Under the pieces are notes generated by a model. It ran no database searches, was not told the DNA's origin, and was given only the letters and a program-made list of their open reading frames with translations. A program made the translations under genes and the position numbers. Below are positions 52,844-61,020 of a stretch of 64,000 nt of DNA, one piece after another; the stretch's first letter is position 1, and every line of letters starts with the position of its first letter. Source of the stretch: 2-12-FULL-35-15 sp036386835 (lineage in GTDB: Bacteria; Bacteroidota; Bacteroidia; 2-12-FULL-35-15); the NCBI GenBank assembly GCA_036386835.1, contig DASVUX010000038.1, positions 1 to 64,000 of the forward strand, read 5' to 3'.

Positions 52844-54187
52844 ATGACAAAAAAAATAACACTGGTTGGTGCAGGATTGGTGGGATCACTGCTATCCATC
52901 TATCTTGCAAAAAGAGGATATAAGATCGATCTTTTCGAGCGAAGGCCCGATATGCGGAAGGCAAAGATCTCTGCAGGAAAATCAATCAATCTTGCATTGA
53001 GCGACCGGGGCTGGAAAGGCTTGGAAGGTGTAGGTATCGCTGATGAAATAAAGAAAATTGCGATCCCGATGTACGGTCGACAAATTCATCACAAGGACGG
53101 GTCAACCGCATTTCAGCCCTACGGGAAAGATAATCAGGCGATTTATTCAGTATCACGCGCGGAAATAAACATGCGACTGATGGATCTTGCAGAGCAGCAG
53201 GAAAATGTAAATATCCATTTTAATGAACGCTGCACTTCAATAGACCGAACGAAGTTAGAAGCGCATTTTGAGAATGCAGAGACACATAAAACCAGTTCAG
53301 TTCAAAGTGACCTGTTGTTCGGATCGGATGGAGCATTTGCTGCTACACGTTTAAACATGCAGCTTTCAAGTGATCGTTTCGAATACAACCAGCATTACAT
53401 TACTGCGGGGTACAAAGAGCTGATAATTCCTCCGGGGCTAAATGGTGAATTCATGATAGAGAAAAACGCGCTGCATATATGGCCGCGCGGAAGCTTTATG
53501 ATGATCGCATTACCAAATACAGACGGCAATTTCACCTGCACGCTTTTCTTCCCCTTCGAAGGGGAAAAATCATTTGCATCCATAAAGACAAAGGACCAGG
53601 TCCAAAAGTTCTTTGAAGAAGAATTCCCTGATGCCGTGCCTTTGATGCCAACACTGGTTGATGATTACATGAACAACCCGACATCTTCACTGGTTACAGT
53701 GAAATGCTTCCCATGGGTGTTTGACGATAAGATCGCGCTGATCGGTGATGCAGCGCATGCAATTGTTCCATTCTACGGACAGGGCATGAATTGCGGATTT
53801 GAGGATTGTGTTGTGCTGAATGACCTGATTGATAAATACAAAGAAAACTGGCCGGAGATCCTGCAGGAATACCAAGCGTTAAGAAAGCCTGACGCGGATG
53901 CAATTGCCGATCTCGCCATAATGAACTTTGTGGAGATGCGTGACAAAACTGCTGATCCCAAATTCCTTTTACAGAAAAAGATCGAGGCAAAATTCAGCAG
54001 TAAATATCCGGATAAATGGACGCCTTTATATTCAATGGTAACCTATAGCCCTCACATACGCTACTCTACAGCTTTACGGGAGGGACAGAAACAGGAAGCA
54101 ATCATGCAGAAGATCATGGTAATGCCTGAGATTGAGAAAAAATGGGATAGTGAAGATGTTGAGAATGCCATATTGAATCTTCTATGA
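52844..54187 (+). CDS. kmo: Kynurenine 3-monooxygenase
   Basis: A 447-residue FAD monooxygenase. The N-terminal Rossmann motif GAGLVGSLLSIYLAKRGYKIDLFERR and RAGKSINLALSDRGWKGLE-type segment (here SAGKSINLALSDRGWKGL), the HKDGSTAFQPYGKDNQAIYSVSR substrate region, and the second FAD motif GDAAHAIVPFYGQGMNCGFEDC are all typical of KMO. It hydroxylates kynurenine with NADPH and oxygen, so the organism is at least partly aerobic. The C-terminal membrane anchor of eukaryotic KMO is lacking. Placed 31 bases after the YdeI gene, it completes the kyn operon. Confidence 0.96.
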   Translation: MTKKITLVGAGLVGSLLSIYLAKRGYKIDLFERRPDMRKAKISAGKSINLALSDRGWKGLEGVGIADEIKKIAIPMYGRQIHHKDGSTAFQPYGKDNQAIYSVSRAEINMRLMDLAEQQENVNIHFNERCTSIDRTKLEAHFENAETHKTSSVQSDLLFGSDGAFAATRLNMQLSSDRFEYNQHYITAGYKELIIPPGLNGEFMIEKNALHIWPRGSFMMIALPNTDGNFTCTLFFPFEGEKSFASIKTKDQVQKFFEEEFPDAVPLMPTLVDDYMNNPTSSLVTVKCFPWVFDDKIALIGDAAHAIVPFYGQGMNCGFEDCVVLNDLIDKYKENWPEILQEYQALRKPDADAIADLAIMNFVEMRDKTADPKFLLQKKIEAKFSSKYPDKWTPLYSMVTYSPHIRYSTALREGQKQEAIMQKIMVMPEIEKKWDSEDVENAILNLL

Positions 54188-54235
54188 AATTCAGATTTCA
54201 AATACATGCGATAATCTGGAATTTGAAATTAAAAA

Positions 54236-54538
54236 ATGATCTACTCTAAAAAATATCTAGTCGTTAAACTGCTCATAGAGAATGTGAGCAAGTATGAGCT
54301 TATGGGTATTTACCGCCCGCAGGCATACTGTCAGGGCGCAAAAGGCTATAGCAGTGAATGCCAGGTAGAACTCTACAAAAAACCTATAGAACCGGGGAAA
54401 TCGGGGGTGATTAATGCAGTACTTTTAAATCCTTTAGGCTTCGGGGAGCATTTAAAACAAGGAAGTTTACTAACTTTACGTAATGGCCTGGATATTGAGG
54501 CGAAAGCAATAGTGCTCGAAATCCTGGGTTATACCTAG
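54236..54538 (+). CDS. Hypothetical 100-residue small beta-barrel protein
   Basis: A 100-residue, beta-rich protein starting MIYSKKYLVVKLLIENVSKY with KSGVINAVLLNPLGFGEHLKQGSLLTLRNG and a final AKAIVLEILGY. The second half resembles the beta-barrel end of EF-Tu-type proteins (LxPGxxLxLRxG...GxVxEI), and it may be a free-standing copy of that fold; the match is by eye and weak. It follows kmo by 48 bases, and may be the last gene of that operon. Function unknown. Confidence 0.6.
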   Translation: MIYSKKYLVVKLLIENVSKYELMGIYRPQAYCQGAKGYSSECQVELYKKPIEPGKSGVINAVLLNPLGFGEHLKQGSLLTLRNGLDIEAKAIVLEILGYT

Positions 54539-54648
54539 AAAAAATACGTTACTGTAAGCCGGATGAGAACAGTTATTATTCCGCGATATTGAAGTTTACG
54601 TGAAAGAATATAATACGCGGGCAAAAACCAAACAATAGGAAACCAGAG

Positions 54649-56469
54649 TTGAAAGCCATCAGAACCATACTGTTATTTATTGCATTTATCTGCAGCACCG
54701 GAATTTTTGCCCAGCCTAATACGGATGAGCAGTTAGCCCTGCAATTTTACCAGAACAAAGAGTTTGACAAGGCGCTTGATTATTATGAAAAGCTTTACAA
54801 CAAAAAGTCCCCCGAACAATTCTATCAGCCTTACCTGAACTGTCTTCTTGAAACGAAGGACTTTAAAAAAGCGGAGAAGATCGTTAAGAAGCACATAAAA
54901 AGCAATCCTGAAAATTTAAGTTTTAATGCTGACCTCGGAATGGTTTACATGCGTTCGGAAGACCCTGAAAAAGCCAGGGCAGAATGGGAAAAGGCAATAA
55001 AATTAATCAGGACGGACGACCAGGTTTTTCCGCTTGCCAACTCCTTTATCACTTTACGTGAATATTCCTATGCCGCGGAGGCTTACATGAAAGGCAGGAA
55101 GATCTCCCAGACAAATTATCCTTTCAGCTTCGAGCTTGCGGATGTTTACCGGGTCCAGGGGAATAAGCTTGCAATGATCAACGAATACCTTGATGTTCTC
55201 GACAACAGCGATTCCTATATTCAAAGTGTACAGAACGCACTGCAGACCAGCTTCGGCAACGAAGCCGACAGCAAACAAAATGAAATACTGAAAAGTGAGC
55301 TGCTGAAACGGATTGCAAAAAGCCCGGATAAGACCATCTATTCAGAACTTCTCATCTGGATGCAGATCCAGCTGAAGGATTATGAAGGAGCATTCATACA
55401 GGCGAAAGCGCTTGACAAAAGAAAAAAAGAAGAAGGCGCAAGGGTAATGGGCCTCGCTCAGCTTTTCGCACAGAACGAGAATTACGATCTTGCCGCAAGG
55501 GCTTACCAGTATGTTATTACCAAAGGCAAAGAAACCTATTATTATACGAATGCAAGAATGGAACTGATCAATGTTTCCTATATGAAGATCGTTACGAAAG
55601 GGAACTACTCTGCAGCTGACCTTACCGAGCTCGAAAAGAATTTCAATATCGCTATCCAGGAACTGGGAAAATCTGCATCTACAACACCACTGCTGAAGAA
55701 CTTTGCGCATCTCCTGGCTTTTTACCTGGATAAGCCCGCAGAAGCTATAGCGCTGCTGGAAGAAACGATAAGCCTTCCGCAATTAAGCCCCATTTCACAG
55801 GCGGAATGTAAACTCGAACTTGCTGATATACTTTTGATGACCGGTGATATCTGGGAAGCATCACTTCGTTATTCACAGGTTGAAAAATCGTTCAAGTATG
55901 ATGCGATCGGGCAGGAAGCCAAATTCCGTGTGGCAAGGATCTCTTATTATACCGGGGATTTTAAATGGGCACAGGCACAGCTGGATGTACTTAAAGGTGC
56001 CACTTCCAAACTTATCGCCAATGATGCCCTTGAACTTTCCCTAACGATAAGTGATGCGCTTGCAATAGATACCAATGTCGCACCATTGCTTATTTATGCA
56101 AGGGCAGATCTTCTTGCATTTCAAAACAAAGATGATATGGCAAGGCTGACTCTTGATTCTATCAATAAGCTTTATCCGAATCACGCGCTTGCAGACGACA
56201 TTCTTTATAAAAAGGCCAGGCTTGAAATAAAGCGTGGTAAATACACGGAGGCTGCAGCTTTTTATGATGCCATCATTAAGAACTATGGGGAGGATATTTT
56301 AGCCGATGATGCATTGTTTAAGCTCGCGGACCTTGAAGAGAAACAGTTCAGGAACATTGAAAAGGCAAAAGAGCTTTACCAGAAGCTTATCGAAGATTAT
56401 CCCGCAAGCCTTTATGTGGTTGAATCCCGGAAGCGTTTCAGGAAGCTTCGGGGTGATGTAGTAAATTAA
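54649..56469 (+). CDS. Exported TPR-repeat protein
   Basis: A 606-residue protein with signal peptide (KAIRTILLFIAFICSTGIFAQ) and tetratricopeptide-type helix pairs over the whole length, for example EFDKALDYYEKLYNK, PEKARAEWEKAIKL, SYAAEAYMKGRKIS and, near the C-terminus, GKYTEAAAFYDAIIKNYGEDILADDALFKLADLEE and IEKAKELYQKLIEDYPASLYVVESRKRFRKL. The terminal repeats resemble YbgF/BamD-like TPRs, which act as periplasmic scaffolds. The start is a TTG at 54649. It begins a three-gene run with DUF4286 and rsmA. Confidence 0.85.
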   Translation: MKAIRTILLFIAFICSTGIFAQPNTDEQLALQFYQNKEFDKALDYYEKLYNKKSPEQFYQPYLNCLLETKDFKKAEKIVKKHIKSNPENLSFNADLGMVYMRSEDPEKARAEWEKAIKLIRTDDQVFPLANSFITLREYSYAAEAYMKGRKISQTNYPFSFELADVYRVQGNKLAMINEYLDVLDNSDSYIQSVQNALQTSFGNEADSKQNEILKSELLKRIAKSPDKTIYSELLIWMQIQLKDYEGAFIQAKALDKRKKEEGARVMGLAQLFAQNENYDLAARAYQYVITKGKETYYYTNARMELINVSYMKIVTKGNYSAADLTELEKNFNIAIQELGKSASTTPLLKNFAHLLAFYLDKPAEAIALLEETISLPQLSPISQAECKLELADILLMTGDIWEASLRYSQVEKSFKYDAIGQEAKFRVARISYYTGDFKWAQAQLDVLKGATSKLIANDALELSLTISDALAIDTNVAPLLIYARADLLAFQNKDDMARLTLDSINKLYPNHALADDILYKKARLEIKRGKYTEAAAFYDAIIKNYGEDILADDALFKLADLEEKQFRNIEKAKELYQKLIEDYPASLYVVESRKRFRKLRGDVVN

Positions 56470-56487
56470 AAAACCATTCAAGAAAAA

Positions 56488-56787
56488 ATGATCATATACA
56501 ATGTAACAGTGAATGTTGAGAACGATATCCGCGAAGAGTGGCTGAAATGGATGAAGGAGATCCACATCCCGGATGTTATGGCCACAGGATATTTTACAGA
56601 GAACAGGATCTGTAAAGTACTGGTTGATGAAGAGCAGGGAACTACCTACTCCGTTCAGTACATGGCCGCCAGCATGGAGAAGCTCAAGGAATACCAGAGA
56701 CTTGAATCTCCGCGTCTTCAAAAAGAGCATAATGATAAATATGCCAGTAAATGTGTTGCCTTCAGAACACTCCTGGAAGTTGTCTGA
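56488..56787 (+). CDS. DUF4286-family protein
   Basis: A 99-residue protein: MIIYNVTVNVENDIREEWLKWMKEIHIPDVMATGYF with EQGTTYSVQY and LQKEHNDKYASKCVAFRTLLE is the DUF4286 pattern, a ferredoxin-like small protein found next to rsmA or TPR genes in many Bacteroidota. Cytoplasmic; function unknown. It lies 18 bases after the TPR gene and 16 before rsmA, so it shares their transcript. Confidence 0.88.
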   Translation: MIIYNVTVNVENDIREEWLKWMKEIHIPDVMATGYFTENRICKVLVDEEQGTTYSVQYMAASMEKLKEYQRLESPRLQKEHNDKYASKCVAFRTLLEVV

Positions 56788-56803
56788 TCCTAAATAAATA
56801 CAA

Positions 56804-57580
56804 ATGACCGATTTCGTAAGAGCAAAGAAAAAACTTGGACAGCATTTTTTAAGGAATGAGGATATTGCACAAAAGATAGTTGAAAGTCTTTCGCGGACTT
56901 CAGAGTATAAACATGTGCTCGAAGTTGGGCCGGGAATGGGTGTTCTCACCAAATACCTCATCGCGGAAAACAAATATGAAACGCATGTAATAGATATTGA
57001 CAAGGAATCCATCGCGTTCCTGAAGGTGAATTTTCCTTCTCTTGTCCCTAACATCATCGATGGAGATTTCCTTAAGCTTGATCTTGGAAAGATGTTTGAC
57101 GGACCATTCGCAGTGATCGGTAATTTTCCTTATAACATCTCCACTGAAATACTTTTTAAGGTGATGGAGCATAAAGACCGTGTTCCCGAAGTAGTGGGCA
57201 TGTTCCAGAAAGAAGTGGCTGAACGGATCGCAGCCAAGCCCCGGAACAAGACTTACGGCATAACGAGTGTACTGCTCCAGGCTTTTTATGATATTGATTA
57301 TTTATTTACAGTCGGTGAAAATGAATTCATTCCGCCACCAAGAGTTAAATCGGCAGTGATCCGGTTAAGACGTAATGCTGTTGCCAGCCTTGATTGTAAT
57401 GAAAAATTATTCACACAGGTGGTTAAGGCGGGGTTCAATCAAAGACGGAAAACACTTCGTAATTCTATCCGCGCCTTCAAATTAAAACCTGAGTTCATGG
57501 ATCATAAATATCTTACCCAAAGAGCGGAAGAATTATCTGTAAGTGATTTTGTGGCGCTGACCAATATGGTAGAAAATTAA
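56804..57580 (+). CDS. rsmA: 16S rRNA dimethyladenosine transferase RsmA (KsgA)
   Basis: A 258-residue SAM-dependent methyltransferase: ARKKLGQHFLRNEDIAQKIV (N-terminal signature), LEVGPGMGVLTKYL (SAM motif I), DIDKESI, and the catalytic GNFPYNIS motif IV. The C-terminal helical domain has NQRRKTLRNSIRAF. It dimethylates two adjacent adenines in the terminal helix of 16S rRNA. ATG 56804 is a clear start. Confidence 0.97.
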   Translation: MTDFVRAKKKLGQHFLRNEDIAQKIVESLSRTSEYKHVLEVGPGMGVLTKYLIAENKYETHVIDIDKESIAFLKVNFPSLVPNIIDGDFLKLDLGKMFDGPFAVIGNFPYNISTEILFKVMEHKDRVPEVVGMFQKEVAERIAAKPRNKTYGITSVLLQAFYDIDYLFTVGENEFIPPPRVKSAVIRLRRNAVASLDCNEKLFTQVVKAGFNQRRKTLRNSIRAFKLKPEFMDHKYLTQRAEELSVSDFVALTNMVEN

Positions 57581-57639
57581 CAGCTTTTTAACCGTTAACT
57601 ACAAAAATATCCCATTATGAATACTATGCCCTGCTATCA

Positions 57640-57670
57640 TTTGGGGTTCTCTTTTTCTTTTCTATTTTTG
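57640..57670 (+). promoter_or_regulatory. Consensus promoter: TTTG, 19-base spacer, TATTTTTG
   Basis: TTTG (57640-57643) and TATTTTTG (57663-57670) with exactly 19 bases between; 41 bases before the ATG of the LipL32-like gene. Together with its own terminator this makes the gene a separate, probably well expressed, unit. Confidence 0.85.
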
Positions 57671-57711
57671 GTTTTTTAATTACCAGAACGTCTAACTAAA
57701 CTAACAAAAAA

Positions 57712-58410
57712 ATGAAAAAAAACCTGGCATTGCTTGGGGCGTTTGCTATTGCGGCAACCTGCACCGTTACAGCACAAAAGCTTGACAAGTTCGGAGCCGA
57801 CATGGCGAAAAAATCAGTTATGGGAAAAGAGGTACGTGTCCCGTATACTGACATGATCACGTACTATGGATACATTAAACCGGGAGCTAAGCCCGATGAA
57901 GAACGCGGTGGTAAAAAATATTATTACATCTATGTCTTCATTCCTGCGGCAGCACCGGAAATTGGTGTTCGCATGGCTTCACCGGTTGATAAGATGACAC
58001 CGGAAAAAGAAGACATTGTGTCTCCTGATTATACAGCAAACGCGGCTGACAAAACAAATTATTTTGACACATGGATCTCCCTTGAAAGGGCGGAAGGCGT
58101 TACAGGCGCTGCCGATCTTGCAAAAGGAAAGACAGCAAGCTGGAACCTTTATGATTCAAATGATGATTCAGGAGAAATGCCCGCACAGCCATCAGGAAAC
58201 AAATACAATTCCCTGATGCGCATCACAAGTGAAGTAAGCAACCCTAAGAAAGCACTTGTTGCAGGTCTTTACCGTATTGGGTTCACGACTTACAAAACAG
58301 GTGATGTCCAGGGAAGCTTTGTGGCCCAGGTTGGCGCGCCAGTGAAATTACCGGGAGTTAAGATCGCTCAAACGATAGATGATCTCATCAAGGCAACTGC
58401 TGCCAAGTAA
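57712..58410 (+). CDS. LipL32-like exported protein
   Basis: A 232-residue protein. Signal peptide MKKNLALLGAFAIAATCTVTAQ, cut after AQ; Cys17 sits in a poor lipobox, so it is probably not a lipoprotein. The body strongly resembles LipL32, the most abundant outer-membrane lipoprotein of Leptospira: TYYGYIKPGAKPDEERGGKK, YVFIPAAAPEIGVRMASP, NYFDTWISLERAEG, NKYNSLMRI, LYRIGFTTYKTGDVQGSFVAQVG. The residues that bind calcium in LipL32 (Asp-Thr in FDTW, an Asp pair in an acidic loop, and a Tyr in NKY) are present here as D119-T120, D151-D152 and Y165. It lies in its own transcription unit. Function is unknown; a calcium-responsive jelly-roll surface or periplasmic protein is a reasonable inference. 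The match is from memory and should be tested by search. Confidence 0.85.
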   Translation: MKKNLALLGAFAIAATCTVTAQKLDKFGADMAKKSVMGKEVRVPYTDMITYYGYIKPGAKPDEERGGKKYYYIYVFIPAAAPEIGVRMASPVDKMTPEKEDIVSPDYTANAADKTNYFDTWISLERAEGVTGAADLAKGKTASWNLYDSNDDSGEMPAQPSGNKYNSLMRITSEVSNPKKALVAGLYRIGFTTYKTGDVQGSFVAQVGAPVKLPGVKIAQTIDDLIKATAAK

Positions 58411-58425
58411 TTCACCCTTATTTTT

Positions 58426-58460
58426 AAGCCATCATTCTAACCAGGAATGATGGCTTTTTA
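58426..58460 (+). terminator. Rho-independent terminator after the LipL32-like gene
   Basis: AAGCCATCATTC/GAATGATGGCTT, a perfect 12-bp stem with a 7-base loop, then TTTTAATTT. Confidence 0.88.
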
Positions 58461-58516
58461 ATTTAATCAAATTGTTAATTTCAGCCTGATTTTCGCTTCC
58501 CGATAAGGATAAACCG

Positions 58517-58524
58517 TACCTTTG
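58517..58524 (+). promoter_or_regulatory. mgtE promoter, -7 box TACCTTTG
   Basis: Exact TAnnTTTG; it includes the TTG (58522) that opens the longer frame of mgtE. Confidence 0.65.
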
Positions 58525-58551
58525 CCCCCGGAATTATTAAACGGCAATAAG

Positions 58552-59952
58552 GTGCAATTCGAACTGACAGAGGATTTTTTAACGAAGCTGCAAACTGCGA
58601 TCGACAGTAATGATACTGCCTATGTTGAAACGCAGCTGAAGGAACTGTACCCGCCGGATATTGCCGAGATCTTCAACAAGCTCCAGCTTGACCAGGTTAA
58701 ATTCCTCTACAAATATCTTGACGAACAAATAGCAGCCGATGTGCTTGTCGAGCTCGAAGAGGATGTTCGCGAGGATATCCTTGCTTCCCTTACTTCCAAA
58801 GAGATCGCGGAACAGCTGATCGACAACATGGATTCTGATGATGCTGCCGATGTGATCGCTGAGCTCCCGGATAATGTGCAGGATGAGGTATTATCGCATA
58901 TGGAGGACAGCGAGCAGGCAAGCGATATTGTTGAACTCCTTAACTATGATGAGAATACGGCCGGCGGGCTTATGGCTACCGAGCTTGTGCGTGTGCATGT
59001 AAACAGCAGCGCAATTGAATGTGTGCGCGAGATCAGGGAACAGGCTGATTATGTTGAGAACATTTATGCGATCTATGTGGTTGATGATAATGAAAAGCTG
59101 GTGGGATTGCTCCACCTGAAAAAGCTGATCGTTTCCTCCACCCGTTCCAAAGTTTCAGAGATCTATGATACCAAAGTAATTTCCGTTAAAACAAACACGG
59201 ATGCCGAAGAGGTTGCCAACCTCATGGATAAATACAACCTTGTTGTACTTCCCGTAGTTGATGCCCTGGGCAGGCTGGTCGGCAGGATCACGATCGATGA
59301 TGTGGTGGATGTACGAAGGGAAGAAGAGACTGAAGATCTCCAGAAGATGGGAGGTATGGAAGCTCTTGATGAACCGTACATGAACATGTCGATATGGGGG
59401 ATCCTGAGAAAACGTGCCGGCTGGCTTGTTATTTTATTTTTGGGTGAAACGCTGACTGCAAGCGCAATGAGCTTTTTCGAGAATGAGATCGCCAAGGCAG
59501 TAATACTTGCCATGTTTATTCCTCTCATTATTTCAAGCGGTGGGAATACCGGGTCGCAGGCTTCAACGCTGGTTATCCGTGCGCTTGCTTTAGGTGAGAT
59601 CACTGTCCGCGACTGGTGGACGATCATCAGAAAAGAAATAAGAGTGGGATTACTTCTCGGATTATTGCTCGGGGTGATCGGGTTTGCAAGAGTGGCCCTC
59701 TGGGCGCAGTTCTCCCCGTCTTTCTATGGACCGCACTGGATGCAGATTGCAATGACGGTTGGTATTTCTCTTGTAGGAGTTGTGCTGTGGGGAAACACCA
59801 TCGGCTCTTTATTCCCATTGATCCTGAAACGGGTTGGTCTGGACCCTGCCGTTTCCTCCGCCCCATTTGTAGCAACGCTTGTTGACATCACCGGTCTCGT
59901 TATTTATTTTACAGTTGCATCACTCTTGCTTGGCAGTCTTATCCTATCGTAA
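58552..59952 (+). CDS. mgtE: Magnesium transporter MgtE
   Basis: About 466 residues from GTG 58552 (MQFELTEDFLTKLQTAID). The frame is open 10 codons further to a TTG, but that triplet lies within the -7 box. The N-domain (LKELYPPDIAEIFNKL, then helical repeats such as SKEIAEQLIDNMDSDDAADVIAELPD) and two CBS domains (about 130-250, LVRVHVNSSAIECVREIR, DKYNLVVLPVVDALGRLVGRITIDDVVDV) sense Mg2+. Five membrane helices follow with the pore motif SSGGNTGSQASTLVIRALALGEI. It is a Mg2+-gated channel of the inner membrane. No M-box riboswitch can be present in the short leader. Confidence 0.95.
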   Translation: MQFELTEDFLTKLQTAIDSNDTAYVETQLKELYPPDIAEIFNKLQLDQVKFLYKYLDEQIAADVLVELEEDVREDILASLTSKEIAEQLIDNMDSDDAADVIAELPDNVQDEVLSHMEDSEQASDIVELLNYDENTAGGLMATELVRVHVNSSAIECVREIREQADYVENIYAIYVVDDNEKLVGLLHLKKLIVSSTRSKVSEIYDTKVISVKTNTDAEEVANLMDKYNLVVLPVVDALGRLVGRITIDDVVDVRREEETEDLQKMGGMEALDEPYMNMSIWGILRKRAGWLVILFLGETLTASAMSFFENEIAKAVILAMFIPLIISSGGNTGSQASTLVIRALALGEITVRDWWTIIRKEIRVGLLLGLLLGVIGFARVALWAQFSPSFYGPHWMQIAMTVGISLVGVVLWGNTIGSLFPLILKRVGLDPAVSSAPFVATLVDITGLVIYFTVASLLLGSLILS

Positions 59953-59963
59953 CCCCGGTTGAA

Positions 59964-60911
59964 ATGAGAATTCTTTTTATCGACTCCAATCATCCGATAC
60001 TTCATGAAACCCTTGAACAGGCCGGTATAACCTGTGAGCTAAATTATAAATGGACCAAAGAGGAAATCGCTGACAACATCCATTTGTATGACGGGGTGGT
60101 GATCAGGAGCAGGATCACGATCACTAAAGAGCTTATAGATAAAGCAGTCAGGCTTAAGTTCATTGCCCGTGCAGGCGCAGGAATGGAAAACATAGATGTT
60201 GCGTATGCGGAAAGCAAAGGAATCACTTGCCTTCATGCACCCGAAGGTAACCGTGATGCCGTGGCCGAACATGCCCTGGGAATGCTGCTGTCATTATTCA
60301 ATAACTTAACGCGTGCCGACAAAGAAGTACGGGATGGAAAATGGATCCGTGAAGGAAACAGGGGGATTGAGCTGATGGGCAAGACTGTTGGCATTATCGG
60401 GTATGGAAACATGGGCAGCGCTTTTGCGGAAAGGCTCAGTGGATTCGGAGTTAAAATACTTGCATACGATAAATACAGGATCGGTTTTGGTAATGCTGCA
60501 GTAACGGAAACCACTATGGAACAGATCTTCAGTGAAGCGGATGTAATCAGCCTTCATACCCCTCTTACAGAAGAAACCCGCTATCTTATTAATGACAGCT
60601 TTATAAATAAATTCCGGAAGAACATTTATGTTATCAATACCGCCCGGGGAAAATGCCTGGATACTGCGGACCTGGTCAGGAATTTACATTCAGGGAAAGT
60701 TGCGGGGGCATGCCTTGATGTGCTTGAATATGAAATGACATCCTTTGAACAGCTTGAAACCTCCTCCCTGCCCGGGGCATTCCGCGAGCTGGTAAAAAGT
60801 GAGAGCGTAATCCTCTCCCCTCACATCGGTGGATGGACGCATGAAAGCAATGAGAAGATCGCGAAAGTATTAGCACATAAGATCATCGCCTTTACCGTTC
60901 CCGGAAAATAA
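59964..60911 (+). CDS. D-isomer-specific 2-hydroxyacid dehydrogenase (phosphoglycerate dehydrogenase-like)
   Basis: A 315-residue NAD-dependent oxidoreductase. VVIRSRITITKELIDKAVRLKFIARAGAGMENID is the substrate domain; GKTVGIIGYGNMGSAFAERL is the NAD-binding motif; the catalytic set is Arg in NTARGKCLD, Glu in CLDVLEYE and His in LSPHIGGWTHES. The GAGMENID and SPHIGGWT motifs are like SerA, but the C-terminal ACT domain is lacking, so substrate could be phosphoglycerate or another 2-hydroxyacid. It follows mgtE by 11 bases and may be co-transcribed. Confidence 0.9.
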   Translation: MRILFIDSNHPILHETLEQAGITCELNYKWTKEEIADNIHLYDGVVIRSRITITKELIDKAVRLKFIARAGAGMENIDVAYAESKGITCLHAPEGNRDAVAEHALGMLLSLFNNLTRADKEVRDGKWIREGNRGIELMGKTVGIIGYGNMGSAFAERLSGFGVKILAYDKYRIGFGNAAVTETTMEQIFSEADVISLHTPLTEETRYLINDSFINKFRKNIYVINTARGKCLDTADLVRNLHSGKVAGACLDVLEYEMTSFEQLETSSLPGAFRELVKSESVILSPHIGGWTHESNEKIAKVLAHKIIAFTVPGK

Positions 60912-61004
60912 ATTCTCACGGTTATATATAACCGGGCAAGGTTCCGCATCGCCCCTTCGCCTCTATTCTTCTGCATCTTAAAGACCTGAACGTAAAAAAA
61001 TCAG

Positions 61005-61012
61005 TACTTTTG
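61005..61012 (+). promoter_or_regulatory. Promoter with -7 box TACTTTTG just before the start codon
   Basis: Exact TAnnTTTG ending 8 bases before the ATG at 61021; a nearly leaderless message is implied. No -33 TTG. Confidence 0.55.
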
Positions 61013-61020
61013 CAGCTCAC

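Noticed and set aside
56299..57057. 252-codon minus-strand frame across DUF4286 and rsmA
   Set aside because: It is wholly antisense to three well supported genes and is low-complexity, hydrophobic shadow sequence.
58522..58551. TTG start giving ten more residues on MgtE
   Set aside because: It lies inside the TACCTTTG box; the GTG at 58552 gives the usual MgtE N-terminus.
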